12,081 nt of DNA from Oscillospiraceae bacterium (lineage in GTDB: Bacteria > Bacillota > Clostridia > Oscillospirales > CAG-272): contig SVTU01000025.1 in assembly GCA_015063655.1 (NCBI GenBank), forward strand, positions 1 through 12,081. The letters run 5' to 3'. The position numbers and the translations under genes are program-made. Each line of letters starts with the position of its first letter. The stretch's first letter is position 1. The notes beneath the pieces are model-generated. The model saw only the letters and a program-made list of their open reading frames with translations, searched no databases and was not told the DNA's origin. Below are positions 1-6,357 of this stretch, piece after piece.

Positions 1-559
1 GTGACATATCGGCATACAGCTCGGTATTCGTGCCGCCGAGCAAGCCGTCCTTGGAAATATCCGTACAGATCACCGTGCGAACGCCTCGTCGCTCTAAGTC
101 AGCGCAAAAATCAAAGCAGGTCATCTCAGACAGCTCCGTCCACCCCTTGATGGCGACGTATCCGTCCCGAATGTCCACGCCCACGGCAATACGTTCGCCG
201 TGCTGACGCAGCATATCGTCAAGGAAGGCGGGATTGGTAACAGCCGCCGTGCCGAGGATCACACGCCCAACGCCTGCCGACAGGTAGGTCTCTACCGTTT
301 TTGCGTCACGTATGCCGCCCCCAACCTCAACAAACAGCTCGGTATCCTGCACGATGCGGCGTATGGTGTCAAGATTGGGACAGCCGCCGTCCCGTGCGCC
401 CTCAAGATCCACCATATGCATGCAGGTCGCCCCCGCCTCGGCAAAGCTGCGGGCAACGCTCACGGGATCGTCGCTGTATACCGTCATTTGCGCATAATCG
501 CCCCGCACAAGGCGCACTGCCTTGCCGCCGATCATGTCAATGGCAGGAAATAGTTTCAT
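1..559 (-). CDS. hisA: HisA, ProFAR isomerase (3'-truncated by window edge)
   Basis: 1-(5-phosphoribosyl)-5-[(5-phosphoribosylamino)methylideneamino]imidazole-4-carboxamide isomerase, a cytosolic TIM-barrel enzyme that performs the Amadori rearrangement feeding HisF/HisH. Translating the minus strand from the ATG at 559 gives 186 codons before the left edge, against about 240 for the family, so the C-terminus lies outside. Visible: FPAIDMIGGKAVRL at residues 4-17 with catalytic Asp8; the first-half phosphate loop VEVGGGIR (77-84); VGVDIRDG (126-133) with the second catalytic acid Asp129; and a TDIxKDGxxxG motif near residue 165. The start is supported by AAAGGA 9 nt upstream. It lies 37 nt after hisH, the longest gap between enzyme genes in this operon, with no terminator or promoter that I can see. 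It is distinguished from paralogous HisF by the DMIGGK-type N-terminus. hisF is expected next, off-window. Confidence 0.97.
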   Translation of the reverse strand, partial: MKLFPAIDMIGGKAVRLVRGDYAQMTVYSDDPVSVARSFAEAGATCMHMVDLEGARDGGCPNLDTIRRIVQDTELFVEVGGGIRDAKTVETYLSAGVGRVILGTAAVTNPAFLDDMLRQHGERIAVGVDIRDGYVAIKGWTELSEMTCFDFCADLERRGVRTVICTDISKDGLLGGTNTELYADMS

Positions 560-596
560 TTTGGTTTATCCTTTCTTTTGAGATAGGCTTTTTAGA

Positions 597-1208
597 TTAT
601 AGCTCACAGAAGGCACGCAGAATAGACAGGCCTACCTCTCCGCTCTTTTCGGGGTGAAATTGTGTGCCAAACACGTTGTCCCGTGCCACGGCCGCCGTCA
701 GCACGGCGCCGTACTCGGCAGTGGCGATCACGCTGTCAAAGCAGTCCGCCCCGTAGTAGGAATGCACGAAGTACACGTGATCCCCCTCGTTAACGTATCG
801 AAAAATGGGACTTTTCGGGGTTCTCAGCTGTAACGCATTCCACCCGATATGCGGGACCTTCAGTCCCTCTCCTATCACGTCACGGATCGGCTTGACAGAC
901 CCACGGATCAGACCAAGTCCCTCATGCTCACCGTATTCATAGCTTTTTTCAAACAGCATCTGCATACCAAGGCAAATACCGAGAATGGGCTTGCCCCTCT
1001 CTGCTTCCTCAAGCACTGCCTGATCCATGCCGCACGCACGCAGCTTTGCCGCCGCATCGGCAAAGGCGCCGACGCCCGGCAACAGAATGTGATCCGCTTG
1101 GCGAATGACCGAGCGGTCGGCAGTGACGACCGCCTCCTTGCCGATATAGCCAAAGGAGCTGGACAGTGAAAACAAATTGCCCACACCGTAATCAATGATG
1201 GCGATCAT
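597..1208 (-). CDS. hisH: HisH, glutamine amidotransferase subunit of IGP synthase
   Basis: Class I glutamine amidotransferase that hydrolyses glutamine and channels ammonia to HisF, giving imidazole-glycerol phosphate and AICAR. The 203-residue length is normal. Triad residues are visible: nucleophile Cys79 in GKPILGICLGMQ, and His185/Glu187 in GTQFHPEKSG. The N-terminus MIAIIDYGVGN is the family's usual opening. I therefore chose the ATG at 1208 rather than the in-frame upstream ATG at 1244, which would add 12 residues and overlap hisB by 40 nt. At 1208 the start overlaps the hisB TGA stop as ATGA, with AAGGGG upstream inside hisB, implying translational coupling. Its partner hisF is not in the window. 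Confidence 0.97.
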   Translation of the reverse strand: MIAIIDYGVGNLFSLSSSFGYIGKEAVVTADRSVIRQADHILLPGVGAFADAAAKLRACGMDQAVLEEAERGKPILGICLGMQMLFEKSYEYGEHEGLGLIRGSVKPIRDVIGEGLKVPHIGWNALQLRTPKSPIFRYVNEGDHVYFVHSYYGADCFDSVIATAEYGAVLTAAVARDNVFGTQFHPEKSGEVGLSILRAFCEL

Positions 1209-1795
1209 ACCAGCATCCCCTTTGTGGACGGGATCGCACCGCAAAGCGTCTCATCAATACTCACCGCCTGGCGCAGGGCTCGTCCGAGTGCCTTAAAAAT
1301 GCCCTCAATGATGTGGTGCGCATTGCGCCCCTCAAGCTGTCGGACGTGCAGGGTGATATTGGCGTGGCGCACAAACGCCAGCAAAAATTCCTCTACAAGC
1401 TCCGTGTCAAAATCCCCTACCCTCGGCGAGGGGATCTCGGTGCGTAGCACCAGCATGCCTCTGCCCGAAATATCCAAGGCACACTGTATGAGTGCCTCGT
1501 CCATGGGCAACAGGACCGAGCCGTACCGACAAATGCCTGCGCAGTCGCCCAGTGCCTTGGCAAAGGCCTGCCCCAGCGCAATGCCGATATCCTCCACTGA
1601 GTGGTGGCCGTCCACCTCGGTGTCACCCACGCAAGAAAGCGTCAGGTCAAAGCGGCCGTGCTTGGCAAACAACGTCAGCATGTGATCCATAAAGCCAACG
1701 CCGCTGCTGATCTGCGAGCTTCCACTTCCCTCCAAGGCAAGCGTCAGCGCAATATCCGTTTCTCCCGTTTTACGGGTAATGCTTGCTTCTCTCAT
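1205..1795 (-). CDS. hisB: HisB, imidazoleglycerol-phosphate dehydratase
   Basis: Manganese-dependent dehydratase converting imidazole-glycerol phosphate to imidazole-acetol phosphate. At 196 residues it is the monofunctional form, without the fused histidinol-phosphatase domain of enterobacterial HisB, so a separate phosphatase must exist elsewhere. The duplicated metal-binding motifs are present: DGHHSVED (62-69) and the later NAHHIIEG block (158-165). MDHML (36-40) and MDEA (98-101) are also visible, as is the typical C-terminal PSTKGML. It starts 12 nt after hisC. Its AAAGGAG Shine-Dalgarno (1803-1809) overlaps the hisC stop codon, with 7 nt to the ATG. The 3' end overlaps hisH as ATGA. 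Confidence 0.98.
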   Translation of the reverse strand: MREASITRKTGETDIALTLALEGSGSSQISSGVGFMDHMLTLFAKHGRFDLTLSCVGDTEVDGHHSVEDIGIALGQAFAKALGDCAGICRYGSVLLPMDEALIQCALDISGRGMLVLRTEIPSPRVGDFDTELVEEFLLAFVRHANITLHVRQLEGRNAHHIIEGIFKALGRALRQAVSIDETLCGAIPSTKGMLV

Positions 1796-1807
1796 ATCCT
1801 ATCTCCT

Positions 1808-2869
1808 TTATTTGGCCAAAATATCCCGCACGGCATACACAAGGGCCTCCATGTCCTGCCGTGTACCGACCGTGATGCGGTTGTACTCACAAATGCGGGG
1901 AGCGGTAAAATGGCGCACAAGAATGCCTCTTTGGCGCAGCTCACGGTACAGCGCCTCACCGCCGATGCGGTCGCTCTTGGCAAACACAAAATTTGCCATG
2001 GAATCCGTCACCGTAAAGCCGAGCTCACGCAAGGCCTCAATGGTATAGGCTCGGTTCTCTGTGATACGGCGGCAGTTCTGTCGGTAGTACGCCGCATCCT
2101 CTATGACCGCCACACCCGCTTTGAGGGTCAGACGGTTGATCGCGTAGGGGTTGGTGGAATACTTGATCCTTTCCAGGTCCTCAATAAGCGCACGGGACGC
2201 CAAGGCAAAGCCAAGTCTTGCCCCCGCCAACGAGGCGGATTTGGAATAGGTATGCACCACCAGCAAATTATCGTATTTGGTAACAAGCCCCGATGCACTC
2301 TCTGCACCGAAGTCCACGTAAGCCTCATCGATCAGCACCACTGAATCGGGATTGGACTTCACGATGCTCTCGACCTGCGAAAGGGTGAGGGCAAGCCCCG
2401 TGGGGGCATTGGGATTGGCAATGGCGATCAGCCCCCGCCCCATTGAGGCATAGTCCTCGGGCTGGATGCGAAACTGCCCGTCTAAGGGAACGGTGACGTA
2501 CTTGGCCCCGTGAAGCTCAGCATACACACGGTAGAAGCCGTAGCTGATATCGGGGAATGCCGCTCCCCTATCCTTGGCAAAGGCCATAAAAGCGAAATTG
2601 AGAATATCGTCCGAGCCGTTGGAAACGAACACGTTTTCGGCCTTCAGAGCGTATGCCTCCGCCAGCTTCTCCTTCAGTATACGGCAATCGGGGTCGGGAT
2701 ACAGACGCAGGTCCCGCACCTCGTCGGCATTAAGCGCCTGCACCACCCTCTCCGAGGGCGGGAAGGGTGATTCATTGGTATTCAGCTTGATATAGGCCTT
2801 ATCACGGGGCTGCTCACCGGGCGTGTACGCCTCAAGCCCCGCATAAGCACAGCTAAGGAATCGGCTCAT
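1808..2869 (-). CDS. hisC: HisC, histidinol-phosphate aminotransferase
   Basis: PLP-dependent fold-type I aminotransferase converting imidazole-acetol phosphate plus glutamate to histidinol phosphate. It has 353 residues, typical for the family. Visible motifs are: LNTNESP (29-35) near the N-terminus; VSNGSDD (82-88) for PLP phosphate contacts; NPNAPTG (152-158); DEAYVDF (181-187) with the cofactor-ring Asp181; and SKSASLAGARLG (209-220) with Schiff-base Lys210 and a phosphate-binding Arg218. The ATG overlaps the hisD stop as ATGA, and a strong GGAGGAG at 2875-2881 lies 5 nt upstream. The closest alternative reading is another class I/II aminotransferase such as a CobD-like enzyme, but operon position and motif set make HisC clear. 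Confidence 0.97.
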   Translation of the reverse strand: MSRFLSCAYAGLEAYTPGEQPRDKAYIKLNTNESPFPPSERVVQALNADEVRDLRLYPDPDCRILKEKLAEAYALKAENVFVSNGSDDILNFAFMAFAKDRGAAFPDISYGFYRVYAELHGAKYVTVPLDGQFRIQPEDYASMGRGLIAIANPNAPTGLALTLSQVESIVKSNPDSVVLIDEAYVDFGAESASGLVTKYDNLLVVHTYSKSASLAGARLGFALASRALIEDLERIKYSTNPYAINRLTLKAGVAVIEDAAYYRQNCRRITENRAYTIEALRELGFTVTDSMANFVFAKSDRIGGEALYRELRQRGILVRHFTAPRICEYNRITVGTRQDMEALVYAVRDILAK

Positions 2870-4164
2870 GCGTTCTCCTCCGCTTCCTTCCGCTTTTGCG
2901 AGCGAATGATGGCACTCTGGGCGTGAGCCGTCAGGCCCTCCTTGCGGGCAAAATAGGCAACGTCCTCGGCCACGGCGTCAAGTGCGCCTGCGGAATAGTA
3001 GGTAAACTGAGATTTCTTGACGAAATCATCCACTGAAAGGGGGCTGGAGAAGCGTGCCGTTCCGCTGGTGGGCAGGGTGTGGTTCGGGCCTGCGAAATAG
3101 TCGCCAAGCGCCTCGGGGCAGTTGCGCCCCATAAAGATCGAGCCTGCATGGCGGATCTTGGACAGATAGTCAAAGGGCTGCTCCACGCACAGCTCCAAAT
3201 GCTCGGGGGCGATCTCGTTGGCAACGTCGATCACGTCGGTAAGGCTCTTGGCCACGATGATCTTGCCGTTGTTGTCGATGGAAGCACGGGCGATATCGGC
3301 ACGCAAAAGCTTCGGGATCTGTTCCTCCAATGCAGCCTGCACGGCTATGGCCAAGTCCTCGCTGTCGGTCACAAGCACCGCACTTGCCATGCGGTCATGC
3401 TCTGCCTGCGACAGCAGGTCTGCCGCCATCACGTCGGGATCGTTCTGCCCGTCGGCCACGATCAAAATCTCGCTCGGTCCTGCGATCATATCGATAGCGA
3501 CCTTGCCAAACACCTGCTTCTTGGCCTCTGCCACAAAGGCATTGCCCGGCCCCACGATCTTATCCACGCACGGAACCGTTTCGGTGCCGTACGCCAAGGC
3601 GGCAACCGCCTGCGCACCGCCCACCTTGAAGATGCGGTCCACGCCTGCGATCTTGGCGGCAGCCAAAATGACGGGATTGACACGCCCGTCCTTGGCGGGG
3701 GGCGTGACCATCACGATGGTAGAGCAGCCTGCAAGCTTAGCGGGAATGCTGTTCATCAGCACCGAGGACGGATAGGCCGCCGTGCCGCCCGGCACGTACA
3801 GACCCACACGCTCGATGGGGCTGATGCGCTGTCCGATAACAACGCCCTCCTTCTCCTCAATAACGAAGGAGCTGCGCACCTGTCTGCGGTGAAAATTGTC
3901 AATATTCTGCGCCGCACGCTTCATTACGGCAATGAATTCCGCATCGACCGAGGCAAAGGCCTCCTCGATCTCCTCTTCACTGACCTCAAGCGAGGCAAGC
4001 GTTACCTTATCGAATTTTTCACAATAGGCAAGAAGGGCCGCATCGCCGTTGGCTCTGACGTCGGCAATAATATCCGACACGACGCCCGCCACGTCCGTAA
4101 GGCCTTCGGGACGGGCGAAGATCTCCTCATTCGGCACCTCACCGTATTTGTATATCCTGATCAT
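2866..4164 (-). CDS. hisD: HisD, histidinol dehydrogenase
   Basis: Zinc-dependent, NAD-linked enzyme that oxidises histidinol through histidinal to histidine, the last two steps of the pathway. From the ATG at 4164 it is 432 residues, the family norm. Zinc ligands can be placed at Gln253 and His256 (SQAEHDRMAS), Asp355 (ALGDYFAGPNHTLPT) and His414 (GLTAHAQSA). The catalytic Glu321-His322 pair sits in APEHLEL, and His362 is in GPNHT. These match the E. coli HisD set by pattern. An in-frame ATG at 4200 would add 12 residues overlapping hisG, but GGAGG lies 4 nt before the 4164 ATG and MIRIYKY opens the protein naturally. It lies 10 nt after hisG and overlaps hisC by 4 nt. Confidence 0.97.
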   Translation of the reverse strand: MIRIYKYGEVPNEEIFARPEGLTDVAGVVSDIIADVRANGDAALLAYCEKFDKVTLASLEVSEEEIEEAFASVDAEFIAVMKRAAQNIDNFHRRQVRSSFVIEEKEGVVIGQRISPIERVGLYVPGGTAAYPSSVLMNSIPAKLAGCSTIVMVTPPAKDGRVNPVILAAAKIAGVDRIFKVGGAQAVAALAYGTETVPCVDKIVGPGNAFVAEAKKQVFGKVAIDMIAGPSEILIVADGQNDPDVMAADLLSQAEHDRMASAVLVTDSEDLAIAVQAALEEQIPKLLRADIARASIDNNGKIIVAKSLTDVIDVANEIAPEHLELCVEQPFDYLSKIRHAGSIFMGRNCPEALGDYFAGPNHTLPTSGTARFSSPLSVDDFVKKSQFTYYSAGALDAVAEDVAYFARKEGLTAHAQSAIIRSQKRKEAEENA

Positions 4165-4168
4165 ATAT

Positions 4169-4173
4169 CCTCC
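4169..4173 (-). promoter_or_regulatory. Ribosome binding site deciding the hisD start
   Basis: GGAGG sits in the 10-nt space between the hisG stop and the hisD ATG at 4164, with 4 nt spacing. The alternative upstream ATG at 4200 would lie inside hisG without so clear a site, so this supports the shorter HisD. Confidence 0.75.
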
Positions 4174-4174
4174 G

Positions 4175-4801
4175 TCAACCCTCTCGAATGATGCGCTCAA
4201 TTCTCTCGCTCATCGTGCGGATCTCACTGTTTTTGAATTTATAGCTTGCCTTGTTGGCCACAAGGCGTGCGCTGATGGGCACGATGGTATCCCGTGGCTC
4301 AAGGTCGTTTTCCAAGAGTGTTTTTCCCGTTTCCACAATATCCACGATCACATCCGACAGCCCTAAAATAGGGGCAAGCTCGATGGAGCCGTTGAGGTGG
4401 ATGATGTCGATCTCCCGACTCTGCTTGGCATAGAAGCTCTTGGCAATGTTGGGAAATTTGGTGGCCACACGGAGCGTTCTGTCACGGTCATCGTGAAAAT
4501 CCTTCTTGCAGGCCACCGCCATGCGGCATTTTCCCATGCCGAGATCGGCAAGCTCATAAATATCGGGGCTGTATTCCAGTAAAATATCCTTGCCCGCAAT
4601 GCCGATATCTGCCGCCCCTCTCTCCACATAGATCACCACGTCGGAGGGCTTGACCCAAAAATACCGAACACCCTTTTCGGCATTTTCAAAGATCAGCTTG
4701 CGGTTTTCCTCCTTGATCTCGGGGCATTCGTAGCCCGCCTTCTCAAATATAGCATACGCCTTTTCTCCCAAGCGTCCCTTGGGCAGTGCAATATTGATCA
4801 T
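4175..4801 (-). CDS. hisG: HisG, ATP phosphoribosyltransferase catalytic subunit, short form
   Basis: Catalyses the committed step, ATP plus PRPP to phosphoribosyl-ATP. From the ATG at 4801 it has 208 residues, so it is the short form lacking the C-terminal ACT-like histidine-binding domain of the ~290-residue enzymes. It therefore needs HisZ, encoded immediately upstream. INIALPKGRLG is the classic N-terminus. The PRPP-binding loop is visible late in the protein as SDVIVDIVETGKTL. A start at 4840 would add 13 residues read through the hisZ end. The 4801 ATG overlaps the hisZ TGA as ATGA and matches family N-termini. The Shine-Dalgarno is weaker than its neighbours' (GGGAG about 9 nt upstream), consistent with dependence on translation of hisZ. 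Two subunits from coupled cistrons would suit the equimolar HisZ-HisG complex. Confidence 0.97.
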   Translation of the reverse strand: MINIALPKGRLGEKAYAIFEKAGYECPEIKEENRKLIFENAEKGVRYFWVKPSDVVIYVERGAADIGIAGKDILLEYSPDIYELADLGMGKCRMAVACKKDFHDDRDRTLRVATKFPNIAKSFYAKQSREIDIIHLNGSIELAPILGLSDVIVDIVETGKTLLENDLEPRDTIVPISARLVANKASYKFKNSEIRTMSERIERIIREG

Positions 4802-5916
4802 CTCTCTACACGCTCCCATCCCTGTGCGGTCAGTCGGCACACGCTTCGACAGCGTGTCTGTGTGTCGCTTCCCTTTTCGGTGCGCACGTCCACTCCCTCG
4901 GCACGAAGGGCTCTTGCCGCCTCTGCCACACGGAAGGGATCGTCCGCCTCGCTGTACAGCAGCACCGTATCCACCTCATAGCCATCGTTGCTCGCCCCGT
5001 AACGCTCCAGCACGTTCAGGTACACGGCAAAGCCGATCGCACCCGCTCTCTTGCCCATCTTGGCAAGCAGGCTGTCATAGCGTCCGCCAGACAGAACGTC
5101 CTCGGCAATACCGTCCACGAAGCCGCAGAACACAATACCGTTATAATAATTCACGTCACCGACCATGGTCACGTCAAAATACAGACGGGAGGTCATGCCC
5201 TCGGCCTGCATCATGCGGCATACCTCGCACAGCTCCCCGTATGCCTCCTTCATTTTGTCTCCCACCAAAAGGCCAGACAAGGCCTCCAGTGCCTCACCAA
5301 GCGGCGCATAGATCTGCGTAAGAGACACCAGCACCTCACACATCGGCACAGCCACGCCGTGCGAAGCGCAGAAGGAGCGAATGGACGGAATATTCTTGCT
5401 TCTCACAAAGGACAGCACCTCGTCTGCCTCTGCGCCCGTCACGTCGGCCGCCTCCAGCCAGCCCTCAAGAAGTCCCATATGCGACACGTCCAGCATATAG
5501 GTTTCGCTGATCAGCGACAGGCTTTTCTGCGCCAGCATCAGCACCTCGCACACAGCCAGCGTATCCATCCTGCCGATGCACTCAAGACCTGCCTGCATGA
5601 TCTCACGAAAGCCGTCCGCCCCCTTGGCGGTACGGTAGACGTTCTCATTATAATACACCTTCTGCATGCCGTCCTCTGCCCGATAATTTTTGGCAATGGA
5701 CAGCGTAACGTCGGGCTTAAGAGCCATCAGGCGTCCGTTGGTATCGGTGAAGGTCAGGACGTTGTCACTGACCAAAAAGCTTTTATTATGGGCGTACAGA
5801 TCGTACTCCTCGAATTTACTTACCTTATAGCGTGTGTAGCCGTAGCCTCGATACAGCTCACGCAGACGAAATACCGTTTTTTCGTCGTATGTCAGAACCT
5901 TTTGTGAAATATTCAT
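4798..5916 (-). CDS. hisZ: HisZ, ATP phosphoribosyltransferase regulatory subunit
   Basis: A histidyl-tRNA-synthetase paralogue without aminoacylation function that binds short HisG and confers activity and histidine feedback inhibition. The class II synthetase-like core shows LKPDVTLSIAKNY (66-78), a QAGLECIG segment (108-115) and the motif-3-like SGGRYDSLL (276-284). Toward the C-terminus is a shortened stretch (about 316-350, VLLYSEADDPFRVAEAARAL) resembling the HisRS C-terminal domain. The length of 372 residues is below true HisRS (about 420). Together with hisG directly downstream this argues for HisZ rather than HisS. The ATG at 5916 has GGAG 5 nt upstream; an in-frame GTG at 5922 would sit on that site. 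It begins 15 nt after the regulator gene and overlaps hisG by 4 nt. Confidence 0.95.
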   Translation of the reverse strand: MNISQKVLTYDEKTVFRLRELYRGYGYTRYKVSKFEEYDLYAHNKSFLVSDNVLTFTDTNGRLMALKPDVTLSIAKNYRAEDGMQKVYYNENVYRTAKGADGFREIMQAGLECIGRMDTLAVCEVLMLAQKSLSLISETYMLDVSHMGLLEGWLEAADVTGAEADEVLSFVRSKNIPSIRSFCASHGVAVPMCEVLVSLTQIYAPLGEALEALSGLLVGDKMKEAYGELCEVCRMMQAEGMTSRLYFDVTMVGDVNYYNGIVFCGFVDGIAEDVLSGGRYDSLLAKMGKRAGAIGFAVYLNVLERYGASNDGYEVDTVLLYSEADDPFRVAEAARALRAEGVDVRTEKGSDTQTRCRSVCRLTAQGWERVER

Positions 5917-5931
5917 ACTCACTCCGTCGCT

Positions 5932-6222
5932 TTATTCCTCGTCCTCTATTCTGGGAAGAACCGTTTGATAGCCCCCCGCACCGTAGTGGTAACAGCGGTT
6001 AATACGGCTGATGGTTGCCGTGCTCGCCCCCGTTTGCTCCACGATCTTATTGTATACCGTCTGCTCCGACAGCAGCTTGGCCACCACAAGGCGTTGGGCA
6101 ATATCCATGATCTCCTTGCGTGTCATCAAATCCTCAAGCAGTGCCTCGCACTCCTTTTCGTTTTCCAAGGCCAACAAGGCCTTGACCAGCAAGCGGTATC
6201 CCTCGACATGATGAAGATCCAT
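5932..6222 (-). CDS. YerC/TrpR-family repressor-like regulator heading the his operon
   Basis: Small all-helical DNA-binding protein of the TrpR superfamily (YerC/YecD type). Residues 55-81 contain a helix-turn-helix whose recognition segment TGASTATISRINRC is characteristic. Before it, the stretch around 36-50 (KEIMDIAQRLVVAKL) is also typical of the family. From the ATG at 6222 it is 96 residues; in-frame ATGs at 6240 and 6228 would give 102 or 98. I favour 6222 because AAAGGA (6232-6237) lies 9 nt upstream, while no purine-rich site precedes 6240. Relatives in Firmicutes have been proposed as histidine-responsive repressors (HisR). Here it is the first cistron behind the operon promoter, 15 nt before hisZ, so autoregulated repression of his genes is a reasonable inference. 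The histidine ligand is not shown by the sequence. Confidence 0.92.
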   Translation of the reverse strand: MDLHHVEGYRLLVKALLALENEKECEALLEDLMTRKEIMDIAQRLVVAKLLSEQTVYNKIVEQTGASTATISRINRCYHYGAGGYQTVLPRIEDEE

Positions 6223-6231
6223 AACCATTTT

Positions 6232-6237
6232 TCCTTT
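6232..6237 (-). promoter_or_regulatory. Probable ribosome binding site of the TrpR-like gene
   Basis: AAAGGA lies 9 nt before the ATG at 6222, inside the longest possible reading frame from 6240. It is too close to the ATG at 6228 (3 nt) to serve it well. This supports a shorter protein, but experimental N-terminal data would decide. Confidence 0.5.
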
Positions 6238-6254
6238 CATTTTTGGGTTTTTGC

Positions 6255-6285
6255 TTTAACACTTTACTATGATAACACGCTAAAA
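6255..6285. promoter_or_regulatory. Candidate operator overlapping the his promoter -10
   Basis: An imperfect dyad runs from TTTAAC (6255) to GCTAAA (6284), centred on the -10 hexamer, with 9 of 15 positions paired. It also carries a direct repeat of TAACAC (6257-6262 and 6273-6278) at 16-bp spacing. A repressor bound here would occlude the promoter. The TrpR-like product is the obvious candidate ligand, but I have no binding-site consensus in the sequence to prove it. Confidence 0.35.
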
Positions 6286-6297
6286 TGCTTTTGTCAA
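6269..6297 (-). promoter_or_regulatory. Sigma-A type promoter of the his operon
   Basis: On the minus strand, TTGACA (6292-6297) is separated by exactly 17 bp from TATCAT (6269-6274). This is a perfect -35 and a -10 with one mismatch. A start of transcription near 6262 would leave a leader of roughly 40 nt before the preferred start at 6222, too short for a T-box or a his attenuator. The promoter sits in an AT-rich gap between GC-richer genes and faces the TrpR-like gene and his operon. Confidence 0.85.
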
Positions 6298-6300
6298 TAC

Positions 6301-6324
6301 TTTTTTTGCTTTTTTCTCTTTTTT
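6301..6324 (-). promoter_or_regulatory. Phased A-tracts upstream of the -35 (UP-element/curved DNA candidate)
   Basis: Three runs of six or seven A on the minus strand start at 6301, 6310 and 6319, an exact 9-bp period, beginning 3 nt upstream of the -35 hexamer. A-tracts near helical phase can bend DNA and bind the RNA polymerase alpha C-terminal domain. The function is inferred from position. It is not a terminator for the dehydrogenase transcript, because that RNA would carry A, not U. Confidence 0.5.
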
Positions 6325-6333
6325 AGCGTAAAA
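6321..6333. promoter_or_regulatory. Second candidate operator, palindrome TTTTA-GCG-TAAAA
   Basis: Perfect 5-bp arms flank a GCG centre. Nine bases of it (TTTTAGCGT) recur in inverted orientation at 6277-6285 inside the promoter spacer, the two centres being 48 bp apart. Two related sites flanking the A-tracts would suit cooperative or looped binding. The arms are AT-only and short, so chance is a real alternative. Confidence 0.3.
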
Positions 6334-6357
6334 CACAATCGGCAAGGCAGTCTGTAC

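Noticed and set aside
560..596. Hairpin or regulatory element between hisH and hisA
   Set aside because: Only a 4-bp TATC/GATA pairing is possible; the gap otherwise holds just the hisA ribosome binding site.
1601..2344. A 247-codon open frame on the plus strand
   Set aside because: Antisense to hisB and hisC, both of which carry complete motifs; no independent support.
3079..4191. A 370-codon open frame on the plus strand
   Set aside because: It lies wholly antisense to hisD, whose motifs are intact. Its translation shows no recognisable domain and reads as a codon-position shadow of a GC-rich gene.
4798..5916. Histidyl-tRNA synthetase (hisS) rather than hisZ
   Set aside because: The protein is shorter than HisRS, has a reduced C-terminal region and is coupled to short-form hisG, which requires HisZ.
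6205..6222. His-His codons near the start of the TrpR-like gene as an attenuator leader peptide
   Set aside because: Only two adjacent His codons in a true coding gene, with no alternative hairpins or terminator before hisZ.
6301..6330. T-rich run as an intrinsic terminator
   Set aside because: It is T-rich only on the plus strand, where no gene is transcribed toward it, and no stable GC hairpin precedes it.
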